Notes under the pieces: model-generated
What the model was told of the DNA's origin: nothing
What the model saw: the letters and a program-made list of their open reading frames with translations, nothing else
The model's database searches: none
Part shown: in pieces, positions 37,706 to 45,612 of the stretch
Layout: every line of letters begins with the position of its first letter
Numbering within the stretch: position 1 is the first letter of the stretch
Program-made: the position numbers and the translations under genes
Source of the DNA: Trichocoleus sp. FACHB-46
GTDB lineage: Bacteria > Cyanobacteriota > Cyanobacteriia > FACHB-46
Direction of reading: 5' to 3'
DNA: 64,000 nucleotides
Assembly: GCF_014695385.1 (NCBI RefSeq)
Contig: NZ_JACJOD010000006.1
Location: 372,001-436,000, forward strand

Positions 37706-38440
37706 ATGACAACCTTGGGCTATCCGCATCGTCAGCAGCAACTCCAGAGTCTACTGCGAAAATTGGCTCTACCCGAAACAGCCCCTGTCCAGTGGTCACT
37801 TTTGGATTTAGCGCTAACGCATCCCACGATTTCAGCCGAGTCGAATTACGAACAACTAGAATTTGTGGGAGATGCAGTCGTTCGGTTGGCTGCTTCTGAA
37901 TTGCTGTTTGAAACCTATCCGGATTGTCCTGTAGGGGAGTTTGCCGCGATTCGGTCGATGTTGGTCAGCGATCGCTCCCTGGCTCGCATTGCCCAACACT
38001 ACGGCTTAGAACGGTATCTGTTGGTTTCTGGCAGCGCTTTGGGTGACAAAGCTGGGGAGGAGTCCCGCTTAGCTGAGGCGCTAGAAGCCTTAGTCGGCGC
38101 ACTGTACTTGAGTACCCACACCTTGACGTTGATTCGCTCTTGGCTAGACTTTCACTTTAAGGCATTCGCGATCGAGATTCGTACTGATCCGGCGCGGCAA
38201 AACTACAAAGCGGCTCTACAAGAATGGACTCAAGCTCAACATAAAAGCTTGCCCACTTATCGCACCCAAGAAATTGGTTTAATGCATGGTGATCCAAATC
38301 GCTTTGCGGCTGAGGTTTGGTTACAAGAACAGTTTTTGGGGCGAGGCACTGGACGCTCGATTAAAGCTGCGGAACAGGCAGCCGCGCAAGCAGCCTTCCT
38401 CCAACTGACACAGCCTGCATCTCACTCAGAAGATAATTGA
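37706..38440 (+). CDS. rnc: Ribonuclease III
   Basis: 244 residues from ATG 37706 (MTTLGYPHRQQQLQSLLRKL). It cuts double-stranded RNA, including rRNA precursors. The catalytic domain has the signature YEQLEFVGDAVVRL and the second acidic site RLAEALEALVGALYLS. The dsRNA-binding domain is at the end (NYKAALQEWTQAQ, then GRGTGRSIKAAEQAAAQAAF). An in-frame start at 37664 would add 14 residues. The Gfo/Idh gene follows after 36 bases. Normal length for the family. Confidence 0.95.
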   Translation: MTTLGYPHRQQQLQSLLRKLALPETAPVQWSLLDLALTHPTISAESNYEQLEFVGDAVVRLAASELLFETYPDCPVGEFAAIRSMLVSDRSLARIAQHYGLERYLLVSGSALGDKAGEESRLAEALEALVGALYLSTHTLTLIRSWLDFHFKAFAIEIRTDPARQNYKAALQEWTQAQHKSLPTYRTQEIGLMHGDPNRFAAEVWLQEQFLGRGTGRSIKAAEQAAAQAAFLQLTQPASHSEDN

Positions 38441-38476
38441 GACGCACACAAGCCCTTGGGTAGAAGGACCAATCAA

Positions 38477-39547
38477 ATGACGAATCGAATTGGAATCGCG
38501 GTTATCGGTGCGGGGCGTTGGGGAGTGCATTTGGTGCGGAATTTCTTAGAGCACCCTCAAGCTCGTTTAGTCGCAGTGATTGATCCTGATCCGGAGCGTT
38601 TAGCCGCCCTACGCCAACGCTTTAATTTCGACGAGCAAGTGATTTTAGCAACTGATTGGTCAGCGTTGCCGCCGCCGCCTGAACTAGCAGCAGTCGCGAT
38701 CGCCACACCTGCCACCACTCACTATGCTCTGATCACCACTGCCTTGAAGCAGGGCTACCACGTTTTAGCGGAGAAACCCCTCACTCTAGCGTTATCCGAA
38801 TCGCAACAACTCTGTCGTTTAGCGGCAATGCAACAACGACAATTAGTGGTGGACCATACCTATCTATTTCATCCGGCGGTAGAGCGGGGGCGAGAGGTGG
38901 TGCATTCAGGGGTGTTAGGAGAGCTGAAGTATGGGTATGCGGCCCGTACTCATCTAGGTCCCGTGCGCCCCGACGTAGATGCGCTTTGGGATTTAGCCAT
39001 CCACGACATTGCCATTTTCAATACCTGGTTGGGAGAAACCCCAACTCAAGTGCAAGCTCAAGGTCAGGTCTGGTTACAGACGCGATCGCCCAACCAAGAT
39101 TACTTCCCCCAGGGTTTAGCAGATTTAGTTTGGGTAACACTGGTTTACCCAAGCGGTTTTCAAGCTTCGCTGCACTTGTGTTGGCTGAACCCAGATAAGC
39201 AGCGTCGCTTAGGGGTAGTGGGCAGTCAAGGTACTCTGGTATTTGATGAACTAGCGATTGAAGCTCCACTTACCATTCAACATGGTCAACTACAACCCCT
39301 TGCCAGTAATCAACTCAGCCCAGCAGAGCTTGCCCCAACTTACTACACCCCTATAGAGCAGCGTCGCGAAATTCTGAGCCTTGAACCTGGGGAGCCATTA
39401 CATCAAGTCTGCACTCATTTTTTAGATTGCGTGCGTCATAATATTGCTTCGCCAATCTCTTCTGGGCTGGTGGGGGCTGAGTTGGTGCGGGTGCTAAATG
39501 GCCTAACTGAGTCACTTAATCAATCGGGACAACTAGTGCTGCTTTAG
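38477..39547 (+). CDS. Gfo/Idh/MocA family oxidoreductase
   Basis: 356 residues from ATG 38477, preceded by AGAAGGACC. The N-terminal Rossmann fold starts IGIAVIGAGRWGVHLVRNF; the conserved EKP (HVLAEKPLTL) and the C-terminal alpha/beta domain with DLAIHDIAIFNTWLG (equivalent to the GGGxxxDxxxH-type catalytic block) follow. Such enzymes oxidise or reduce sugars, inositols or related alcohols with NAD(P); the substrate is unknown. Its 3' end overlaps that of the convergent sensor kinase by about 32 bases (39516-39547). Confidence 0.92.
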   Translation: MTNRIGIAVIGAGRWGVHLVRNFLEHPQARLVAVIDPDPERLAALRQRFNFDEQVILATDWSALPPPPELAAVAIATPATTHYALITTALKQGYHVLAEKPLTLALSESQQLCRLAAMQQRQLVVDHTYLFHPAVERGREVVHSGVLGELKYGYAARTHLGPVRPDVDALWDLAIHDIAIFNTWLGETPTQVQAQGQVWLQTRSPNQDYFPQGLADLVWVTLVYPSGFQASLHLCWLNPDKQRRLGVVGSQGTLVFDELAIEAPLTIQHGQLQPLASNQLSPAELAPTYYTPIEQRREILSLEPGEPLHQVCTHFLDCVRHNIASPISSGLVGAELVRVLNGLTESLNQSGQLVLL

Positions 39548-41708
39548 GAATACTGCGCCTGTGGCTAGGCTCCTTCAGTTCTGACTTGGATAACTGTGCC
39601 CCATCTATCACAGGTAGGGTGATTTCAACCGTTGTCCCTTGGTCTAGCCCAGCACTATCTAAGGTGATGTTGCCACCCATTAGTTCCATAAAATTGCGTG
39701 AGATCGCCAAGCCTAAGCCTGTGCCCTCAAACCGCCGGGTGGTAGTGCCATCGGCCATCACGAAAGGACGAAAGAGCTTCGGAACCTGAGTCGGCTCAAT
39801 GCCAACCCCCGTGTCTCGGACGGCAATGACTACTCGTGCACCTCGATGCCCATTTTGAGTGCCTGTGGTCGGCTCAATCCGGAGTAAAATCTCAATTTTT
39901 CCTTGCTCGGTAAACTTAATTGCATTACAAACCACATTGAGCAAAACCTGCTTCAGTTTAGCTGGGTCTGCGTAAACGGCAATCGGTTCTTTCAAGTGAG
40001 GAAAATCTAACTCTAGGCCTTTCTGCTGAATCGGCACGCTTTGTAAAGCAATTACATCTTGGAGAATGGTGCGCAAATCGATCGCTTGCAGATCGACTGA
40101 GAGGGTCCCCGCCTCGATTTTGGCAATGTCCAGCAAATCGTTGATCACATCGAGTAAGTGAATCGCTGCGTCATCCGCGCGCTGCAAAAATTCGTTTTCT
40201 TCTTCGCGATCGTCGCAGCAGCCATCTCGCACCAGACGAATGCAACCAATAATGGCGTTTAAGGGGGTGCGTAATTCGTGAGACGTGTTAGCCAAAAATT
40301 CGCTTTTGAGTCGGTTAGCCGCTTCTGCCTCCCGCCAAGTTGCTTCTAGTTCTTCAGCGCGTTCTTCCAGTCGTTCCACCATACTATTGAGCGCTTTAGC
40401 CAGTTGATTGAGCTCCCGAATTCTAAAGTTGGTGGGAGCGCGATCGCTAATGCCTAGAGGCTCGGTGATGCTCAATGAAGAACTTCCTTCCGGAAGCGCC
40501 GAGTGAAGCGTTGCGTGCTGATTTGTCTGAGCCGAGTTGGTTAGATTGGAATCGGGTGAAGCAGTACTATCAGCCGCGCTCGCCGTGGAACTAGTTTGGG
40601 ATGAGGTTGCAGTATGACGCTGCTGGATATGTAGAGCATAGTTGCCTAATTGCTCTAACGGTCGCGATAGTTCCCGTGCTACGTATAGGGTGGCCAGTAA
40701 GTTCGCCGCTATCAGCCCTAAGGTTAGCACCACTAAAATCTGCTTGATTTCATCGAGACCATAAAGGGCATTGTCAATCCGAGTCACAGCCAGCACGACC
40801 CAAGTATGGTTCTCGGATTGGTTAATGGGCACCCGAATTGGACTGTAGCCAGCCAGCCATTCGGCACCGTTGTCTTCAAACCCAAATAGATGCCGCACAT
40901 CTGAGTTGCCGTCAACAACCGCGTTGTGCAAAATCCCCTCTAAACGGTTAGAATCCGCCTCCTGCCGAATATTTTTGCCAATTCGGACTGGGTCGGGATG
41001 CGCCAAGATTGTGCCATCTTGATCGATGACCACTGTGTAGCCAGAGAGCGAACCCGGTTTATCGCCCTCTTTCTGATGCAGCGCGGTCTGAACGCTAAGA
41101 GCATACTTGAGCTGCCCCTTGTCGCTGTAAACTGGCACGCTGAGAACTAAACCGAGCTGACCTTGCGGATGGTTAGCCTGGTTAATTTGGCTTGCTGGGG
41201 TGACATAGGCAATGGAGCGACCTGGCCTTAACTGCTTCTGATCTGGTGGCCACAACTGATTGACACTGCCAGCATTGGGAGTAGTCGCAAAAGTATCGGG
41301 CTGTGGAGTAGAGGGGGCTGTGGCAGAAAGCAGTTGTAGCTGAGTGCCACAGGTACTTAGGGCCAACTTTCTCGTTTGAATCTCGGTCAGCTGAATGCAC
41401 TGAACTTGCGTGGGGATCGTTTGCTGCAACTGACTTAAAGATTGCCGAGCTTGAGCTAGCGAGCCTGACTGTAGAGCTGAGGTTTCACTAGCGGTAATTA
41501 AATTGGCTTGTAAGGCTGTGATGGAATCTTTGATATCATTGCCTTTTCGCACTGCACTTTCGGTTAGATTGCGGCGAGCTGTTTCTAATAAACTGGAGCG
41601 CGCCTTCTTGTAGGTCACAACTTCCCCTAACAACAGCACTGGAACGCTGAGTAGCAGAATGCAGGATAACAAAACACGACGGAAAGAAGATTGACCTAGC
41701 TTAGCCAT
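39516..41708 (-). CDS. Cache-domain sensor histidine kinase
   Basis: 730 residues. TM1 (about 11-31) and TM2 (about 325-348) flank a large periplasmic region with double-Cache features, including YTVVIDQDGTILAHPDPVRIG and LAGYSPIRV. A polar Ser/Thr-rich insertion (about 365-420) precedes a coiled linker, then HisKA with the acceptor His in [14 protein letters not shown], and the HATPase domain ([37 protein letters not shown]). No receiver domain and no response regulator adjacent. The ligand is probably a small organic molecule as in other Cache sensors. The gene's end overlaps the convergent Gfo/Idh gene. Confidence 0.94.
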   Translation of the reverse strand: MAKLGQSSFRRVLLSCILLLSVPVLLLGEVVTYKKARSSLLETARRNLTESAVRKGNDIKDSITALQANLITASETSALQSGSLAQARQSLSQLQQTIPTQVQCIQLTEIQTRKLALSTCGTQLQLLSATAPSTPQPDTFATTPNAGSVNQLWPPDQKQLRPGRSIAYVTPASQINQANHPQGQLGLVLSVPVYSDKGQLKYALSVQTALHQKEGDKPGSLSGYTVVIDQDGTILAHPDPVRIGKNIRQEADSNRLEGILHNAVVDGNSDVRHLFGFEDNGAEWLAGYSPIRVPINQSENHTWVVLAVTRIDNALYGLDEIKQILVVLTLGLIAANLLATLYVARELSRPLEQLGNYALHIQQRHTATSSQTSSTASAADSTASPDSNLTNSAQTNQHATLHSALPEGSSSLSITEPLGISDRAPTNFRIRELNQLAKALNSMVERLEERAEELEATWREAEAANRLKSEFLANTSHELRTPLNAIIGCIRLVRDGCCDDREEENEFLQRADDAAIHLLDVINDLLDIAKIEAGTLSVDLQAIDLRTILQDVIALQSVPIQQKGLELDFPHLKEPIAVYADPAKLKQVLLNVVCNAIKFTEQGKIEILLRIEPTTGTQNGHRGARVVIAVRDTGVGIEPTQVPKLFRPFVMADGTTTRRFEGTGLGLAISRNFMELMGGNITLDSAGLDQGTTVEITLPVIDGAQLSKSELKEPSHRRSIPKAALVVPID

Positions 41709-42020
41709 AGGAAGTCTTTAACCTAAGGTGCAAGACCCAGCGATGAAGGTGCTTTGCAGGATAGACGCAGATGGAAGTTGACGCTTGCGCTACAAAATGA
41801 ATTGTGCCGTCAAGACTGACTGAGCAGAAATGACACAATCTAGCCTGGATAAGTACGTACCTAGTATAATCACCCATTCTAAATGAACTCCATTTAAGCT
41901 GGGTCTACTGTGTGAGCTATTCTTGGCTTAAACTCAGGCACTTGAGCGTTTTAGAACTCTACCCTGTCTTAAGAAGCCGTCATTGAGCGTTTGATGGACC
42001 TAGTTTATCGGTTTAATTGA
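41709..42020. other. Intergenic region
   Basis: About 310 bases between the sensor kinase start and the end of the FAD oxidase gene, both on the minus strand. It should contain the kinase promoter on the minus strand. A perfect TATAAT (41865-41870) is on the plus strand, where no gene follows for several kilobases. No repeat or hairpin is conspicuous. Confidence 0.35.
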
Positions 42021-43205
42021 TTAAGTTACAGGCGTAGCGAAGCGAGCTGGCGAGAGTTGCGTCAAAATTGAGTCTGTTTGGCCTGAGGCAGCTTCAGCAA
42101 ACCGTTCTGCTAAAGGAGGCACGATCGCGAAGGGGTTGCTAAAGCCAGAGAAAACGTATAACCCAGTGGTTTCGGGAACCGCCCCAATTAAGGGGAGGCG
42201 ATCGCGGCTAAAGGCAACCAAGCATTGCTGCCATTGACCAGGGAGATTTTGCAAACTTGGTAACACCTGGCCAACTGCTGTCCGGATGGCGGCTTCGCTG
42301 GCCACAGCATCCACTTGAGCTTGTGGATTACTAAGGACCCGGCTAATTTGCCCCAAGCGGAGACTGCCATTTGCCAGTTGCACGGCACCTGCATCCAGAA
42401 CGAAAGGCGATAACTCTGTATCCGGTTGCTGCCACTGCTGCTCTTTATCAGTTGTGCTGGCTTGCGCCTCTAACTGAAAACGCTGCATCTCTGCTGTCAT
42501 TACTAGCGTTCGTAGCTGGACATCAACTGGGGGTGTCTCGATTAGTTCAGCATGGGTAAAGTAGAGGGGCACTGTCAATCCTGCTTCGGCCAACAAAGCT
42601 CGGCTCCAGCCACCCGCACAAATCACGACATTGGCGGCTGTATAAATCTGCTGTGTCGCGATCGCCCCGGTAATGCGCTGGTTTTGTCGCTGCAATCCCA
42701 TCACTGAGTCGATGACAATTTTGCCGCCCGATCGCACAAAGGCTTGCTGATAGGCTTGGGTCATGGCTTCTGGGTCAACCTGACCGTGGCGCACCGTAAA
42801 GGCTCCGGCGATCGCCTCAGGATTTAACAAGGGCTCTAACTCGCAGGCTTCAGCCACGCTGAGCAAACGCGGGGGAATCGCATAATCAGTGTAACTAGAA
42901 GCGATAGCAGTGGGGTCACGATCGGCAGCCACTGTGAGCAACAAATCTAATTCCCGAAAGTGAATTTCTGCTCCTAGCTCCGCTGCTAAGTTGGGATAGC
43001 GCTGCCAACCTGCTTGGCAAAGTTGTCGGGTTAAATCGGTTGTGCCAGACCAATAGGCAATGCCGCCATAGCTTAACCGAGTTGCCCCTTGTAAGGTGGC
43101 ATGTTGCTCGATGAGGAGCACAGAAAACTGTTTCTGAGCGAGTTCATAACTCAGGGCTGCTCCTGTGACTCCACCTCCGAGCACAATCCAGTCGTATGTA
43201 CTCAT
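42021..43205 (-). CDS. FAD-dependent amino acid/amine oxidase (DAO family)
   Basis: 394-residue flavoenzyme starting YDWIVLGGGVTGAALSYELA, the GxGxxG dinucleotide site of the D-amino-acid oxidase/glycine oxidase/sarcosine oxidase superfamily. The segment GQVDPEAMTQAYQQAF is typical of the substrate-domain entry, and the end carries LIGAVPETTGLYVFSGFSNPFAIVPPLAERFAE, the second FAD contact. The substrate (a D-amino acid, glycine, N-methyl amino acid or similar amine) is not readable. Its start overlaps the amidase stop by four bases, so it is part of a three-gene operon with atzE and atzG. Confidence 0.92.
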   Translation of the reverse strand: MSTYDWIVLGGGVTGAALSYELAQKQFSVLLIEQHATLQGATRLSYGGIAYWSGTTDLTRQLCQAGWQRYPNLAAELGAEIHFRELDLLLTVAADRDPTAIASSYTDYAIPPRLLSVAEACELEPLLNPEAIAGAFTVRHGQVDPEAMTQAYQQAFVRSGGKIVIDSVMGLQRQNQRITGAIATQQIYTAANVVICAGGWSRALLAEAGLTVPLYFTHAELIETPPVDVQLRTLVMTAEMQRFQLEAQASTTDKEQQWQQPDTELSPFVLDAGAVQLANGSLRLGQISRVLSNPQAQVDAVASEAAIRTAVGQVLPSLQNLPGQWQQCLVAFSRDRLPLIGAVPETTGLYVFSGFSNPFAIVPPLAERFAEAASGQTDSILTQLSPARFATPVT

Positions 43206-44599
43206 ACCTCGATTCGCGGTTGAACAATAGGCGCAGATACGATGCCAGCCGTTTCTAGGAATGCGGCTACACGAAGAATCAAGGCTTCATTATAAGGTGC
43301 GGCTATGAGTTGTACGCCTAGAGGCAACTGGCCTGGTCGCTGAATCGGCACTGATAAGACTGGCAGCCCAATAAAGGATAGAGGCTGAGTAAATAACCCT
43401 AGGTTGGGTCGAATGAGCATCTCGACTCCATCAAGCACGATGGTTTCTTGGCTGATCAAGGGAGCAGGATAAGGAGTTGTGGGAGCCAAGATCAAGTCCA
43501 CAGTTTGAAAGATTTCTTGCACCTGATGCTGAAACCAGCGGCGAAAGCGTTGGGCTTGGAGATACCAATGAGCTGGAATTAAAGACCCAGCTAGAAAGCG
43601 ATCGCGAGTCGCAGGGTCGAAGTCTTGGGGGCGCGATCGTAAGTTGGCCGCATGAAAATTAGCGCCTTCCGCTGCGGTAATGACAAAAGCTGCGGCTCTA
43701 GCTCGGTGCGCCTCTGGTATGGTAATGCGCTGAGTTGCGCCTAGAGCGGCTGCGACTTGCTCCACCACCTCTAGCGCTTCTGGGATCGCGCCTTGGGCAA
43801 AGTAGTCAGTTGCGATCGCGATTCTCACTCCGTCAAAGCCTTGCTGGAGTTGGGGCAGACATTGTTCAGGCGCGCGCGCGGTACAGACGGGATCGCGGGG
43901 GTCGGGGCCTTGCAACACATCAAAAACAGCGGCTAAATCTCGTACTGAATGAGCAAAAGGTCCAATATGGTCAAAGCTACTGGAAAACAAAACGGTGCCA
44001 GCGCGGGATAAACGCCCATAAGTAGGTTTGAGGCCAAGCACGCCACATAACGCCGCGGGCACCCGGATAGAGCCATTCGTATCAGACCCTAAGGTCAAGG
44101 GAACGCAACCCGCTGCCACTGCCGCTGCTGAACCTCCAGAGGAGCCACCTGCCACCCGATTTAGATCGTGAGGGTTGTGAGTCGGTCCATAATGGCTGTT
44201 CTCGGTGACAAAGCCATAGGCATACTCGTCCATGTTGAGCGTACCCAGCAAAACTGCTCCCGCTTGGCGCAACTTGGCTACTGCTGTTGCATCGGTGGTG
44301 GCAGGTGCTTGTTCCGCGTTGATCTTGGAGCCTGCTAAGGTGGTCAAACCTTGAACATCAAACAGATTTTTGACCGCAAAGGGCACGCCAGCTAAAGGCC
44401 CAGGATCTTGCCCTTGGGCGATCGCATGGTCAATCTGCTCAGCGGTCGCTAAAGCCGTATCTGCTATCACTGCGGTAAAGCAGTTGAGGTGCTGATTTAG
44501 TTCCGCAATTTTTGCCAAAGCCGCCGCTGTAACCGCTTTAGCTGTGACTTCGCGATCGCGGATTGCCGCCGCTATGCTTGTAGCATCTGCTGGCCTCAT
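43202..44599 (-). CDS. atzE: AtzE-type amidase (amidase signature family)
   Basis: 465 residues of the amidase-signature superfamily. The Ser-cisSer-Lys triad is readable: Lys77 (FAVKNLFD), Ser153 in AGGSSGGSAAA and nucleophile Ser177 in GSDTNGSIRVPAA. AtzE from atrazine/cyanuric-acid degraders is 1-carboxybiuret hydrolase and needs the small subunit AtzG; a DUF4089 gene lies exactly upstream here, which supports the AtzE-type assignment over GatA. No other cyanuric acid genes (atzD, atzF) are near, so the real substrate in this organism may be another amide. Overlaps both neighbours by four bases. Confidence 0.88.
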   Translation of the reverse strand: MRPADATSIAAAIRDREVTAKAVTAAALAKIAELNQHLNCFTAVIADTALATAEQIDHAIAQGQDPGPLAGVPFAVKNLFDVQGLTTLAGSKINAEQAPATTDATAVAKLRQAGAVLLGTLNMDEYAYGFVTENSHYGPTHNPHDLNRVAGGSSGGSAAAVAAGCVPLTLGSDTNGSIRVPAALCGVLGLKPTYGRLSRAGTVLFSSSFDHIGPFAHSVRDLAAVFDVLQGPDPRDPVCTARAPEQCLPQLQQGFDGVRIAIATDYFAQGAIPEALEVVEQVAAALGATQRITIPEAHRARAAAFVITAAEGANFHAANLRSRPQDFDPATRDRFLAGSLIPAHWYLQAQRFRRWFQHQVQEIFQTVDLILAPTTPYPAPLISQETIVLDGVEMLIRPNLGLFTQPLSFIGLPVLSVPIQRPGQLPLGVQLIAAPYNEALILRVAAFLETAGIVSAPIVQPRIEV

Positions 44600-44784
44600 G
44601 GGACAAAAATCGGAGCAGCTTCAATCTGGTCGGGGAGCGGAAACTCCAGCACCAGCTCCGCGATCGCCTGAATGCGAGCAAAGTTGGTGACGACACTAGG
44701 GACACCTTCTGGGTCAAGGGGCAAATCGATCAAGCTGGCCGCAGCGTGAACGTAATCCGTTGGGTCAATAGTGGCGTTTGACAT
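44596..44784 (-). CDS. atzG: AtzG-like small subunit (DUF4089)
   Basis: 62-residue helical protein: YVHAAASLIDLPLDPEGVPSV and then NFARIQAIAELVLEFPLPDQ followed by EAAPIFVP. The spacing of the helices and the ending PxDxxEAAPxF are characteristic of DUF4089/AtzG, the small subunit that, like GatC with GatA, stabilises its amidase AtzE. Its last codon overlaps the atzE start in an ATGA, so synthesis is coupled. First gene of the operon. Confidence rests on sequence pattern plus operon position. Confidence 0.88.
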   Translation of the reverse strand: MSNATIDPTDYVHAAASLIDLPLDPEGVPSVVTNFARIQAIAELVLEFPLPDQIEAAPIFVP

Positions 44785-45261
44785 GGTTTAGTAAGACGTG
44801 GCTAAGCCTATAGTAATGAATTTGCGTGATATCTCAGGGCTGGAAAAATAAATCTCGGCGTGGGTAGATGGCTGAATCTTCGCTTCAGAGAGTCAGTATT
44901 AAAACCTACAAAAATGCTGTGACGAGCGAATAAGCAACTCTACTTAACTGGATTTCCTTAATCTATTCTTAACTGAAGTAAAACTTGTTATTCTAATGAG
45001 TCCTGCTGCGAATCACCGCCTTAAGGCTGCTTTAAAGCTAAGAGAGATATATATGTATTGACTATTACTGGAGTGGGAGCACTTTTTGGTTAAGATCTGG
45101 TTAATAAGTAATTAAAGATCCATTAGCTTTTTTTGATCAAACCCTGGCTTCTGAAATCTGTTCAGATCTTCGAGCCAGCGATCGCCGCAGGAACTTGTAT
45201 CAGGGGCTACAGGGTTAACAACTCAGACAAGATAACAATTTAAAAACTCAGGGAGGAAACT
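44785..45261. other. Divergent regulatory region
   Basis: About 480 AT-rich bases between atzG (minus) and the DUF7219 gene (plus). TTGACT at 45058-45063 could be a -35 but has no good -10 partner. The long leader of the plus-strand gene ends in a strong AGGGAGGAAACT ribosome-binding site. No inverted repeat worth calling is seen. Confidence 0.35.
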
Positions 45262-45519
45262 GTGACAGAACGCTCTAACTTTCTCTATCCGCGCAGTCGT
45301 TATCATGGCGAGGTGAAGCCAGAAAATTTAGTTTTCAACGCCAACTTGCAAGAGTTCGCTCAACGAGTGAGTTACATCTGTTGCCTAGAGACAGGTGGCA
45401 AGCTCACGCCTGAGGAGTCCTACAAACAAGTGAAGGCGCTGTGGAAACAGCTAAAGCGGACCAAGAAGCAGCTAGGAATTGGGCAAAAGCCTTTTCATCA
45501 GCAAGACGAGGGCTTTTAA
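45262..45519 (+). CDS. DUF7219 family small protein (85 aa)
   Basis: GTG start at 45262 with AGGGAGGAAACT directly upstream, an excellent ribosome-binding site. The sequence LYPRSRYHGEVKPENLVFNA is followed by LQEFAQRVSYICCLETGGKL and the helix YKQVKALWKQLKRTKKQLGI. I believe this corresponds to a family of short conserved cyanobacterial proteins now listed as DUF7219. Soluble, no motif for function. Transcribed alone, followed by a long hairpin shared with the convergent cyclase gene. Confidence 0.8.
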   Translation: MTERSNFLYPRSRYHGEVKPENLVFNANLQEFAQRVSYICCLETGGKLTPEESYKQVKALWKQLKRTKKQLGIGQKPFHQQDEGF

Positions 45520-45563
45520 CCAAGGTTTTGAGCCAAGTTTGTTGGCAATTGAGCGATCTAAGC

Positions 45564-45602
45564 AGCGTCCATAGAAGTGAATAGTCTACTTCTGTGGACG
45601 CT
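45564..45602. terminator. Long hairpin between convergent genes
   Basis: AGCGTCCATAGAAGT (45564-45578) and ACTTCTGTGGACGCT (45588-45602) form a 15-bp stem with one G-U pair and a 9-base loop. It lies between the DUF7219 gene stop (45519) and the cyclase stop (45613), and may terminate both. T tracts are weak on either side. Confidence 0.7.
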
Positions 45603-45612
45603 GTTGACTTGG

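Noticed and set aside
41865-41870. Perfect TATAAT on the plus strand
   Set aside because: No matching -35 and no plus-strand gene downstream for over 3 kb; likely chance in AT-rich sequence.
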